DNA of 64,000 nt. It comes from Ehretia macrophylla. Lineage: Eukaryota > Streptophyta > Magnoliopsida > Boraginales > Ehretiaceae. The first letter of the stretch is position 1. Each line of letters begins with the position of its first letter. Positions 22,998 to 32,505 of the stretch are shown here, piece by piece. The notes beneath the pieces are model-generated. The model was not told the origin of the DNA. It saw only the letters and a list, made by a program, of their open reading frames with translations, and ran no database searches. Location of the stretch: assembly GCA_037974665.1 (NCBI GenBank), contig CM075770.1:64429850-64493849 (forward strand), written 5' to 3'. The position numbers and the translations under genes were made by a program.

Positions 22998-25900
22998 TGA
23001 AACGCCCCGATCCCTCACGAGACTGGAGGCTCTAATAACCATGCTATTCTCAACTCAATACTAAACCCGGTCACAAAATTTTAGGGAAAAACGGACAGAG
23101 TTTCCCCTGTACTGTGGACATTCTGAAAACCTATAAACAATCAAATAAAACCACGAAGCAAAAGGAACAACATCTGTAATTGAAATTCAAACTTCAAGGG
23201 CATCCGAGCCTTAAGCAACACAAGACAATATAAATACACACAAGCATGCAACAATAGTCCTAAAATCTTTGTCTTCATTCGCTTATCATACCGTTCTATG
23301 TTAGCAATTAAATATTCTCATAAATTAATGCCAACTATACATCCGTTCATTCACACCCAAGCATGCAACGTAGCTAGAAGCAGAAACATAAGTTATGACA
23401 TGCCACAATTCCATAACACTTGCTACATCCACTTAGCTTTCAAACTTACAACTACTCAAATATATATACATAAGCCCTTAGGCTCCCAAATAGAATAGAT
23501 AGTAGAACAAGTAAGGTCTTCTACAGTTTAGCAGACAATCACTCAAATCTCAAGTAATAGCACACAGCAATCAGGTCAATTCCTCCAACTGCATCACCTG
23601 AAACATGTTTAGCGAGGTATGAGCAATCACAATTGCCCAGTGAGGGATAAGGTCTACCGGGGACGTGCAATGCAGCAGTTAGTACAAATAAAACATTTTA
23701 CAACCAAAGAACAATTAAAACAACAAGTTACCACACATTAAAAAGGATACGATACACTTTGACTTCTGTAACGTCCCGGCTAAGCGAATACCCCGAAGGG
23801 CAGAGGCACACCAGCGACGCCATGAACTGAAATCTCGATGTAATAATGACACTGATATCGATAAGCCGGCATCCCCTTATAACTCCAAAATGGGTGTACT
23901 CCGGATGTACCCCGAAATCCTACGACCCAACTCTCCCTGGGCGGCATCCCAAGCGAGAGAGGGACTGGGCAACCATGGTAGCCGAGGTGGACCGGCAAGC
24001 CCGATGCCGCCCGGTTTCCCCGACACTACCATGCCCGAATGGTTGCGCAACCACGATGCAATGCACTCAAAATGATAACAATAGTATAAATCAATAAACA
24101 CATGGTTGAGGGACAACAAAGTAGGTTGCCCTCACACACAATATATAGACAATAAGTGCACATAATCTAAGTACAAGTAAATAAACTATAATGCACATAA
24201 GGATGAAGTCTCCCTCACCTCTACCAAGCTCCAAAATGCAAGATTGGATTCAAATCACCCTCAATCACCTTGAACATAAAGTTAAACATTGTTTCAATTA
24301 CTCTTTAACTACAACATTCATTAATTTACCAACTAGGTTAGCTAACTCATAGTTTACTTAATTAACATACAACCAAGTAATCTTTCAAGTAATATAATAT
24401 ACAAACGATATAACTAACAAGCAATAATACCATGATATAAGCATGTTCCACAATCATTTAAAAGAGCATTTTAAGCATAGATAACCATATTTAATTCCAT
24501 AATAGTACTATCAATTTATAAAGTCATTAATCCATACTTATTCTCATTATAATTAACTCAATATAAAACTCAAGAAAAACACTTAGAACTATGGCAATAC
24601 AATTACTATAAACAAGAATTCACTTAGAATCTTCAATTCGGAAAGCAATTATGCAAATTACAAAGGAGCATATTCAAGATTCACATAAAACTATACCAAA
24701 AGCTCCAAAACATCTTGAAACCACATTTAAACACATATGAAAACATGCCAAGGTCTTAGATGCGAGTGACAAACGAATTTACCCTTAAACCCCTTTGTTT
24801 TTCATCCGTTTTCCTTCCAAACTCATATCAATTATTCAAATTCAAGGGAAAGCTATACCAATCTTCTAATTAACCCTTAAGGTACCCTTACAACCCACAA
24901 ATACGTTCAATTACCTGCAATTACCCTAAAAGACCCAATTTCTCTCTTATAGCTTTGAACTACACCTACCTTAACCGGGCTTCAAACAAGAGTTAGCAAA
25001 GGTTCTATAGCACCTAGGTAGCCTAAGAACACTGAAAGTGAAGCCCGAATCCACCCGGATTAGCATTAACCCCGAAACCCCTTTTAAAAAGTCGGCTAAT
25101 TCACGTTTTATTCAAGTTTCGAGCAATTTGAGTGCATGGGGCTATTATAGTACCCTCATTAGCACCTAAGGCATCTATTAGAAGCATTGAATCAAGCTAA
25201 TACACACAATTACACAAAACCTTAGAAATCCCATCACTATTCATCCCTACGAATCAACCATTGATTTCTACCATTTAAAATGTGAAACAATAGCATAAAT
25301 GTGGTCTCTACTACACGTATACAACATATATAAGCTTATTTGAGCATTGCAATAGCATTAGACAACATTTCTAACAAATCAAGAAAATAGCAACATTTCT
25401 AAAATGCACAAATAAGCATGAAAAACCCTCACCAATGCGCGTAGGAACTCTCGGGAGGCTAGCAAACACCTTAAACTACTTGCTCCTTGCTTGGCTTGGC
25501 TTGGCTTGAAGATTTGATGAGCAAAATCCTCTCATTCTCCTCCTATGTTGATTCTCGGATTTGCTACAGTAATTTCTGCATCTTCCCTTTTTTTTTTTTT
25601 TTTTTTTTTTGCTTTGTTATGACTTGTTTGTGTTTGGTTGATTATATATTAGGGTGGGGCCTATTTGGGTGAGTGTTTGGTCTAATAAAATGAGCCTAGT
25701 TAACTTAAAAACGAGTCTATGATTGCAATTTTGTGTTAGCTAACTAAAACATATTGTTCATACGTAACACTATTCACTAGTTCACTAAACTATTTTCTAA
25801 ACGAAGGTTCCTATCGCTCCTAGCTCAAATGCATATTTTTCTCATTCCTAAAACAATTAATATGATTTAATAAAAATGCTAATTCATTAATATAATACAG

Positions 25901-26015
25901 TTGAAAAATGGAATGAATAGTAACTAAGAAAGATAACAAGTAAAGCACAAAATTAAATGCGCAATTAATGGATGCAACAGTTAAAAATGTGTACGGTAGA
26001 ATCTCGGGCGTCACA
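22998..26015 (-). repeat. L LTR copy 3 (3018 bp)
   Basis: In element orientation this is the 5' LTR. Conserved hairpin at 24108-24133 and a T23 tract at about 25588-25610. Slightly more diverged from copies 1 and 2 around 25000-25260 and 25700-26000. Confidence 0.9.
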
Positions 26016-26126
26016 AGGTATGCACGAAAATCAAGACAGGACACATAATCCAAGGTCGGTCATTTAATTTTAGGTCTAAGGCGCACAAATCGAGGTAGGA
26101 CACGTTATTCGGGGTCGGGCCTCACA
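26016..26126 (-). repeat. M LTR, proximal segment (U3 start)
   Basis: Minus strand reads TGTGAGGCCCGACCCCGAA from 26126, the same start as the Q LTR at 60166 and nearly that of P's 3' LTR at 32506. L's second AGGTA copy is 26016-26020. Together with 14688-14736 and 2852-4046 it makes one continuous LTR once A and L are removed. Confidence 0.85.
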
Positions 26127-28808
26127 AGGTGAGTTTACTAGCCTCCATTTTTTTCTTCTTGTTCTAACCACATGCATGTACTAAGAACTTGGCCACTAAG
26201 CTAGGAAAAATAGAGAAAATCGAGTTGGAGTCTTGGCTAAGCAAGGAAGAAGAAGAAATTTGTGCTTCATCAAAGTTTTGTGCATCTTCTTGTTGATTTG
26301 CTAAGGTGAGGGCTAAAACATCTTGAAAATCTTTCAAAAATCCACATGCATGCTCTTAAATGTATGTCTTTTCTTCTGTACTTGAGTCATATGTGTGTTC
26401 ATAAGCTTTTACAAGAATGCATAGCAAGATTTTGGCTTGAAGTTGATGATAGATGAAATCGGGTTTGGTGACAGCTCTCTGTCTTGTTGTTGCGAGGTGA
26501 GTTTGGCTAGGAAAGGAATGTTTAAAATGCATGAAAATTGGTAGGTGACTAGTTTTTCCAGTTTTGAACATTTTTCACAGAAATATGCCAAAGATAATTT
26601 TGACTCTAAAGTCCACAAAATGGCAAATCATTAAAATGTGTCAAAATCTGGAAGTCCGGAAAAAATGAAGCAGGTTTTGGCAGATGCACTGACCTTGTAG
26701 AACGAACTAGTTTTGACTTATTAAATGATGTCCAAAATCCATGAAATTTGGTGTGTTGCTAGATTTCTTGGTTCTGGACATTTTTGTCAGAAATGGACTA
26801 AGGCTAAATCTGAACCTAAGGACCTCAAAAACGACAATTATTGAAATATGTACAAATCTGGACAGTTTTGTTCAATCCCACTGTTTTGCCTATCACTATT
26901 GATCTCGAACTCCAAATGGTGCAAGGTTTGTTTCTGATTTTAGTTCACTTCTTAAGATTTAATTTGACATGTTATTTACTGGAATTGGATTTTGTTTGCT
27001 TGACTTAATGATTATGAGAAAACAGCCTATTGCAGTAAGGGTTTCGCTTAGTGTTATGCTTAGAAAATTGTTGTAACTTCTCTTGTTGAATTAAATGCTT
27101 GGGATTGTGGCTTTGGGATGTTGTGTGGACTGTTTTGAATACTTGGGGATGTTTGGATTAATTGATGCATGGCTTGAGATTGATTTTGAGTTGACTTGGG
27201 GCTTAATTGCACGGGTAAGCACGAAATGAAAACCCTAGTGACTAGGTAGGCTTGCTAAGTGTTGATCATTTGGATATTGTGTGAAATTATATGCTTAGTA
27301 GGCTGCCCGTAGTTGCCCTTATAGCCCTAAATGTGATTTTGATCATTGCATGTTGACAAATAGGCCTTTCTTGCATCCGAGCCCACGTAGATGTTGTTGC
27401 ATGTTGAATAATCTTATTATTTGATTACGTGGACTTTAAATTGAGTTATATGACTTGATTTACGTGCATTACATGGCTGCCCGTTTAATGTTCGTATAAC
27501 TCCATATGCCTTTCAAGTGAAATTACTTGTCTTATCGTGCCTCGCTTGTTTACTTGTCAATGTGCAATCTTATGACTGTCCGGAGGCAACCTACTTTGTT
27601 GTCCTCCTAATGTGATATATTAAATGTCATAAATGTACATTGAATACAAGGTTGCAACCTTTCATTCTGGCGTGGTAGCGTTCATGCACACTGGGCGGCA
27701 TCAGGCTTACCGGTGCAACCGTGACTACCATTGTCCAATTCTCTCTCTCTCGCTTGGGGGCTAGACTTTCTCAGAGAGTTAGGTCATAGGATTTTGGGGT
27801 ACATCCGGAGTACACCCACTTGGCATGATAAGGGGATGATTTGAAGTCGGCCGCAACAACTGATACTGGAAATGAACTGAGAGCAAAAGCTCACCGTATC
27901 ATTTTTACTATGTGTATAAGTACTCTCGCTTGATTCCTAGAGGACCTCGGGGAGGAAAGACTGGTAATTTTCTTACTTTACTTTATATTATTGTTATGTA
28001 CTTAATTGTGTTATATACATGCGTACAAAAAGGATTTTCATAAGTTGAACCGGAAAATGAGCTTCACTCCCCGTTGCTGAGTTCATAAGGACTCACCCTC
28101 TTCTATCATCTCAAGTGAAGAAGATCAAGAACAGGTACCTAAGGACGTTGTGCCTAACGATGATTCCTTGGAGTGATTGCATGTCCTATGTGCTTTGCGT
28201 GATTATGGCTAATTGTGAACTATGCTACTTGAAGACTATTTCTTTTTATGTTGCTCAATGTTTGTAAAGTAAAAGACCCCCATTGTAATTTGGGGTCTAG
28301 TTTTGGTTTGTACTGATGATAACTAGACAGACTCTAGACACTACTATGGTCATTCTGCTATTATTACTGCTAGTATCTATAATAGGATTTGAGGTATTAG
28401 GTAAGGGCTAAGTAAAATGAACCAACCAAATCTTAAGCAGGTACTCGCTATTAAGCTAAGATCAACAGGTACTTTTGTAACGAGGATAAACAAACAAACG
28501 AGACATAGTATCATGCTAGGTTATTAATCAAACGAGACTTCGAGATAACCAATAGGCATTTCAATTGATGGTAAATAGTAATCCTAGTTGGAAATGAAAT
28601 TGAGATTGGAGAATTTGAGGCGTTTAGAGAATTAGGTTAAACCAAAGAGCCAAATTACCGCCGTTATGCTACCGGTTTTCTGAAAAACTTTGGAGTTTAG
28701 GCCAAAACGATAAGTGTTAAATCTTCATAAACGGTTAAGTATGTTATTAGACTTGAATGTTAGATCACACCCTAGTCTAACCTTTATAGGCCGGGTTGGG
28801 GCGTGACA
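26127..28808 (+). repeat. P 5' LTR, 5'-truncated
   Basis: Matches P's 3' LTR from 33408 (AGGTGAGTTTACTAG) to the end GGCGTGACA. The first roughly 900 bp of the LTR are absent because the inverted M LTR joins here. Conserved hairpin 27582-27607, conserved module about 27690-27900, AGACCCC/GGGGTCT hairpin 28274-28298. No gene is seen in it. Confidence 0.85.
28274..28298 (+). other. AGACCCC/GGGGTCT hairpin near LTR end
   Basis: Perfect 7-bp inverted repeat around an 11-base loop. The same element occurs at 35567-35591 and 61699-61723. It may shape the 3' end of the LTR transcript (inference). Confidence 0.55.
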
Positions 28809-28825
28809 CCTTATAAGAAAAAGAA

Positions 28826-28837
28826 TGGTATCAGAGC
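28826..28837 (+). promoter_or_regulatory. P primer binding site (initiator-Met tRNA type)
   Basis: TGGTATCAGAGC, 17 bases after the LTR end at 28808. Confidence 0.88.
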
Positions 28838-29058
28838 TTAGATTGCTTAAGCCGGGTTTAACTCTTGGACCATGGGTAGAGCCCTAAGATAATTAGGATG
28901 ACTTGTTTATGTGTTATTGTGTGATAATGTTAAATGTGCCTTCTATGTTTTATGTGCTTAAGTGATTAACATGCCTTAATTGTTTCTAGAATTATGTTGC
29001 ATTAAATTCCTGTTTATCGTATTTCAAATAAATGGTGCATCGTAATCTGTGCCTATAG

Positions 29059-29460
29059 ATGGTTGGGCCTAGTACCCGCACTACTAATAGGAGCAGTGAA
29101 CCCCAAGAGACCGGAGATGCCTATCAAACTAATCCCGGCATGGCTATGTTTAACATGATGGCGAATGCCATGGATCGCGTATCACGAGTGATGGAGCGTC
29201 AAGTTGTATGTTTACCATACGAAGTAGAAGTTGGTACTCCGAGGGGTTCTAAACTTGTTACTAGCTCAGCTTGTAAAACATTTAAAATCCAAATTAAGGA
29301 TAGGGAATTCTCAGCCAATCTTATTGTATTACCTTTTCGAGACTATGAGGTCATTTTAGGGATAGACTGGTTGGCAAAACATCATGTCCAACTAGATTGC
29401 CAGATGAAGATTATAACGTTCCGGGTACCTAGTCAACCAATACTGGAGGTAATGGATTGA
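29059..29460 (+). pseudogene. P gag N-terminus fused to protease C-terminus by deletion
   Basis: A 133-residue frame. Residues 1 to about 48 (MVGPSTRTTNRS...DRVSRVMERQ) look like a gag N-terminus. From about residue 60 (VGTPRGSKLVTSSACKTFKIQIKDREF) to NLIVLPFRDYEVILGIDWLAKHH it is the C-terminal half of a retropepsin-type protease. The capsid core, zinc knuckle and protease catalytic Asp motif are all absent, which implies an internal deletion of roughly 1 kb with a breakpoint near 29205. The fused frame is in register, probably by chance. Particles or cleavage cannot come from this copy. Confidence 0.8.
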
Positions 29461-29711
29461 AGATATTTCACCGGGAGTTCCATCATTTCATCTACGAAAG
29501 CAGTGAAGTCCTTGAGAAAATGGTGTAGTGGATACTTAGCTTACCTCATCAACAAGCCGTCGGACAAAGCTAAGTTGGAGGAGATGCCAGTGATCAAAGA
29601 CTATGCGGATGTGTTTCCAGAAGAATTGTCCGGTTTATCCCAAATCGGGAGATCGAGTTCGTTATAGAGTTACTGCATGGCACCCAACCGATATCTAAAG
29701 CTCCCTATTAT
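29461..29711 (+). pseudogene. P protease-RT linker, frameshifted
   Basis: Remnants of the RT N-terminus are legible in more than one frame: [20 protein letters not shown] in one, then [25 protein letters not shown] in the frame that continues into RT. The change of frame near 29635 indicates a small indel. Confidence 0.7.
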
Positions 29712-30983
29712 ATGGCACCAGCCGAGCTACAAGAATTGAAGGACCGATTGCAAGGATTGTTGAAGAAGGGGTTTGTTCAACCAAGTTCTTCACCGTGGGG
29801 CGCACCAGTTTTATTTGTAAAGAAGAAAGACGGAACGTTGAGGCTATGCATCGATTACCGAGGACTGAACCAAGTGACTGTCAAGAGTAAATATCCACTT
29901 CCACTGATCGACGAGCTATTTGATCAACTTCAAGGAGCTAAAGTGTATTCGAAACTCGACTTGAGGCAATGGTACTATCAGTTACGGATCAAAAAGGAAG
30001 ATGTGCCTAAAACGGCTTTTAGAACAAGATATGGGCATTATGAATATGTGGTGATGCCATTTGGACTAACTAATGCCCCTGCAGCCTTTATGGACTTGAT
30101 GCACAGGGTGTTTCAACCCTACTTGGACCAATTTGTGGTGATCTTCATTGATGATATTTTGGTATACTCGAAATCCGAGGTGGAGCATGAACAACATCTA
30201 TGGTTGGTACTGCATAAACTTCTAGAGCATCAATTGTATGCAAAGTTTAGCAAGTGCGAATTTTGGTTGCAACAGATTGCATTTTTGGGGCATATCATAT
30301 CCCAAGAGGGAACAACGGTGGATCCAGCAAAGATAGAAACAGTGATGTCTTGGAAGAAGCCAAAGAATGTTACGGAGATTCGGAGTTTTCTTGGTCTAGC
30401 CGGCTATTATCGGAGGTTCGTGAAGGATTTCTCTAAGATTTCTGGACCGCTTACAAAGCTCACTCAAAAGAAAACAAAGTTCGTGTGGGATGATAAGTGT
30501 GAGAACAACTTCCAAGAGTTGAAGAAAAGATTGACTACCGCACCTATTCTTGCATTGCCTGAAGGGAGTCAAGGTTTTGTAATCTATAGCGATGCTTCAA
30601 AGGAAGGATTGGGTTGTGTGTTGATGCAAAATGGAAGAGTGATTGCATATGCTTCTAGGAAACCTAAGCCGTATGAATTGAACTACCCGACGCATGATTT
30701 GGAGTTAACGACTATTGTGTTTGCACTCAAGAAATGGAGGCATTATCTGTGGGGTAACAAGTTTGAAGTATTTACTGATCACAAGAGCTTGAAATACTTG
30801 TTCACTCAAAAGGAGTTGAATATGAGGCAAAGGCGGTGGATGGAGCTTTTGGATGATTATAACTGCACAATCAATTATGTGCCCGGGAAAGCGAATGTAG
30901 TTACAGATGCCTTAAGTAGGAAAGCGAGCATGGCAAGATTGGAAGTCAAGGTGCAGGAGTTGTTGGAGGAAGCATTTTTGTGA
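29712..30983 (+). pseudogene. P reverse transcriptase and RNase H
   Basis: 423 residues. RT keeps [12 protein letters not shown], the active-site FIDDILVYS at about residue 145 and LGHIISQEG. RNase H keeps YSDAS (about residue 292), Glu in HDLELTT, Asp in FTDHKSL (about 355) and VTDALSRK. All visible catalytic residues of both domains are present. The ATG at 29712 is internal to RT; the true protein would start upstream. The frame ends at TGA 30981-30983 and then continues in the same frame into integrase. RT/RNase H would copy element RNA into DNA in the particle. Confidence 0.9.
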
Positions 30984-31730
30984 AAACCACAATTGACTCG
31001 GAAAGGGTTACTTTTTGCCACTACACAAGTTCAATTGACCTTGTTGTCTGAGTTACGAGAGGCTCAACAGAAGGACCAACAGTTTCAGAAGATTAAAGAA
31101 GGCAACGCAGATTTCAAGTTCCAGGATGATGGTGTTTGGAGGTTTAGGAATCGGATTTGTGTTCCTAATGAGCCAGAGCTTAAAAAGAAGATTCTTGAAG
31201 AAGCCTATAATTCAAGATACACTATTCACCCCGGTGGAACAAAGATGTACCAGGATTTGAAGCAACACTATTGGTGGAATAACATGAAGAGAGAAATTGT
31301 GGAGTTTGTGGCACGGTGTTTGACTTGCCAGAGAGTCAAAGCGGAACATCAACGACCCGCAGGTTTACTTCAGCCATTGGAGATTCCTCAATGGAAATGG
31401 GAACATATCACTATGGGCTTTGTTATGGACCTGCCTAGATCACAAAAAGGTCATGACGCCGTTTGGGTCATAGTGGATAGATTGACTAAGTCGGCACACT
31501 TTTTACCGATGAACAAGGAGGATAGTCCTGAGAAATTGGGAGATATGTATGTGGCGGAGATTGTAAGATTGCATAGGATGCCTGTGAGTATTGTATCGGA
31601 TAGGGATCCTCGTTTTACTTCCCGATTTTGGAAGAGATTGCAAGAGGCTTTGGGAACGAAGTTGAGTTTCGGCACGGCTTATCACCCTCAGACTGATGGA
31701 CAATCGGAGATAACTATTCAGATTCTGTAG
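30984..31730 (+). pseudogene. P integrase, N-terminal and core segment
   Basis: Same frame as RT, after a single stop. Zinc-region remnants: IHPGGTKMYQDLKQHYWW and CLTCQRVKAEH. In the core, the stretch where the first catalytic aspartate is expected reads ITMGF, so that residue appears to be Gly. The second Asp (VSDRDPRF) and the Glu (DGQSEITIQ) are present. It ends at TAG 31728-31730, then two more TAGs at 31770 and 31818, all in frame with the downstream segment. Even without the stops the enzyme would lack a metal-binding residue. Confidence 0.87.
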
Positions 31731-32465
31731 GATATGCTGAGGGCGTGCGTTTTAGATTTCGGAAAAGGTTAGGAGAAATATCTGTCTCTAGCAGAGTTCG
31801 CTTATAATAATAGTTATTAGGCCACTATCGGGATGGCCCCATTTGAGGCGTTGTATGGACGTAAGTGTCAATCCCCAATTTACTGGGATGAAGTAGGTGA
31901 GACGAAGACTTTTGACCCAACCCTTCTACCTGAACTTATGAAGATTGTTGATAATATCCACCTCATCCGAAAACGGATGCTTACCGCCCAAAGCAGGCAG
32001 AAGAGCTATGCAGACAGATGGAGACGGAGTCTAGAGTTTGAGGTCGGTGACAAGGTGTTCTTGAAGATATCACCTCAGAGGGGACTGATTAAACATGGCA
32101 AGGGTGGAAAGTTGAGCCCGAGGTTTGTAGGACTATTTGAGATAATTGAGAAGGTTGGCAAATTGGCGTATCGCCTGGCACTATCCCAAAACCTCTCTAA
32201 TATTCACGACGTCTTTCATGTTTCGATGCTGCGGAAGTATCACCCTGATCCATCGCATATCTTGGAGCCAGAGCCATTGCAGCTTCGGGAGAACTTGTCT
32301 TATGAGGAGAAGCCCATTCGGATCCTAGACCAGCAAGATCGGGAGTTGCGCAACAAAACTATACCGATGGTTAAAGTGCTGTGGGATCATCATGGAGTTG
32401 AAGAAGCAACGTGGGAAAGGCGAGACCAGATGGAGCAGCAATATCCAGCTTTATTTCAAAGGTAA
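31731..32465 (+). pseudogene. P integrase C-terminus with chromodomain
   Basis: The open part, from 31833, has 210 residues. It starts with MAPFEALYGRKCQSPIYW (end of the integrase core), then the GPY/F-like region (LEFEVGDKVFLKISPQRG, SPRFVGLFEIIEKVGKLAYRLAL), then HDVFHVSMLRKYHPDPSH. From about residue 157 (YEEKPIRILDQQ) to the end (EEATWERRDQMEQQYPALF) it is a chromodomain-like fold, the hallmark of chromoviruses, thought to direct integration towards marked chromatin. The stop at 32463-32465 precedes the polypurine tract by about 30 bases, as expected. Confidence 0.88.
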
Positions 32466-32491
32466 TATTGAATTTCGGGACGAAATTCTTT

Positions 32492-32505
32492 TAAGGAGGG
32501 GAGGA
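32492..32505 (+). promoter_or_regulatory. P polypurine tract
   Basis: AAGGAGGGGAGGA directly before the 3' LTR start TGTGAGGCCC at 32506. Confidence 0.9.

Larger units (their letters stand above)
14737..26015 (-). mobile_element. L: non-autonomous chromovirus-like element with three LTRs
   Basis: LTR (14737-17748), internal (17749-18863), LTR (18864-21882), internal (21883-22997), LTR (22998-26015), all on the minus strand. Identical 5-bp duplications AGGTA (14732-14736 and 26016-26020) flank the whole block, so it behaves as one insertion. Each internal region has a primer site and a polypurine tract but no gag or pol frame. The LTRs share the conserved module and hairpin with T1, P and Q. 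It is probably a large-LTR non-autonomous derivative mobilised by a chromovirus partner (inference). Confidence 0.9.

Noticed and set aside
15037-24119. Sets of small frames repeated three times at about 4.13-kb spacing
   Set aside because: They lie inside the three LTR copies of L. Repetition is due to LTR duplication, and the frames overlap on both strands with no known domain.
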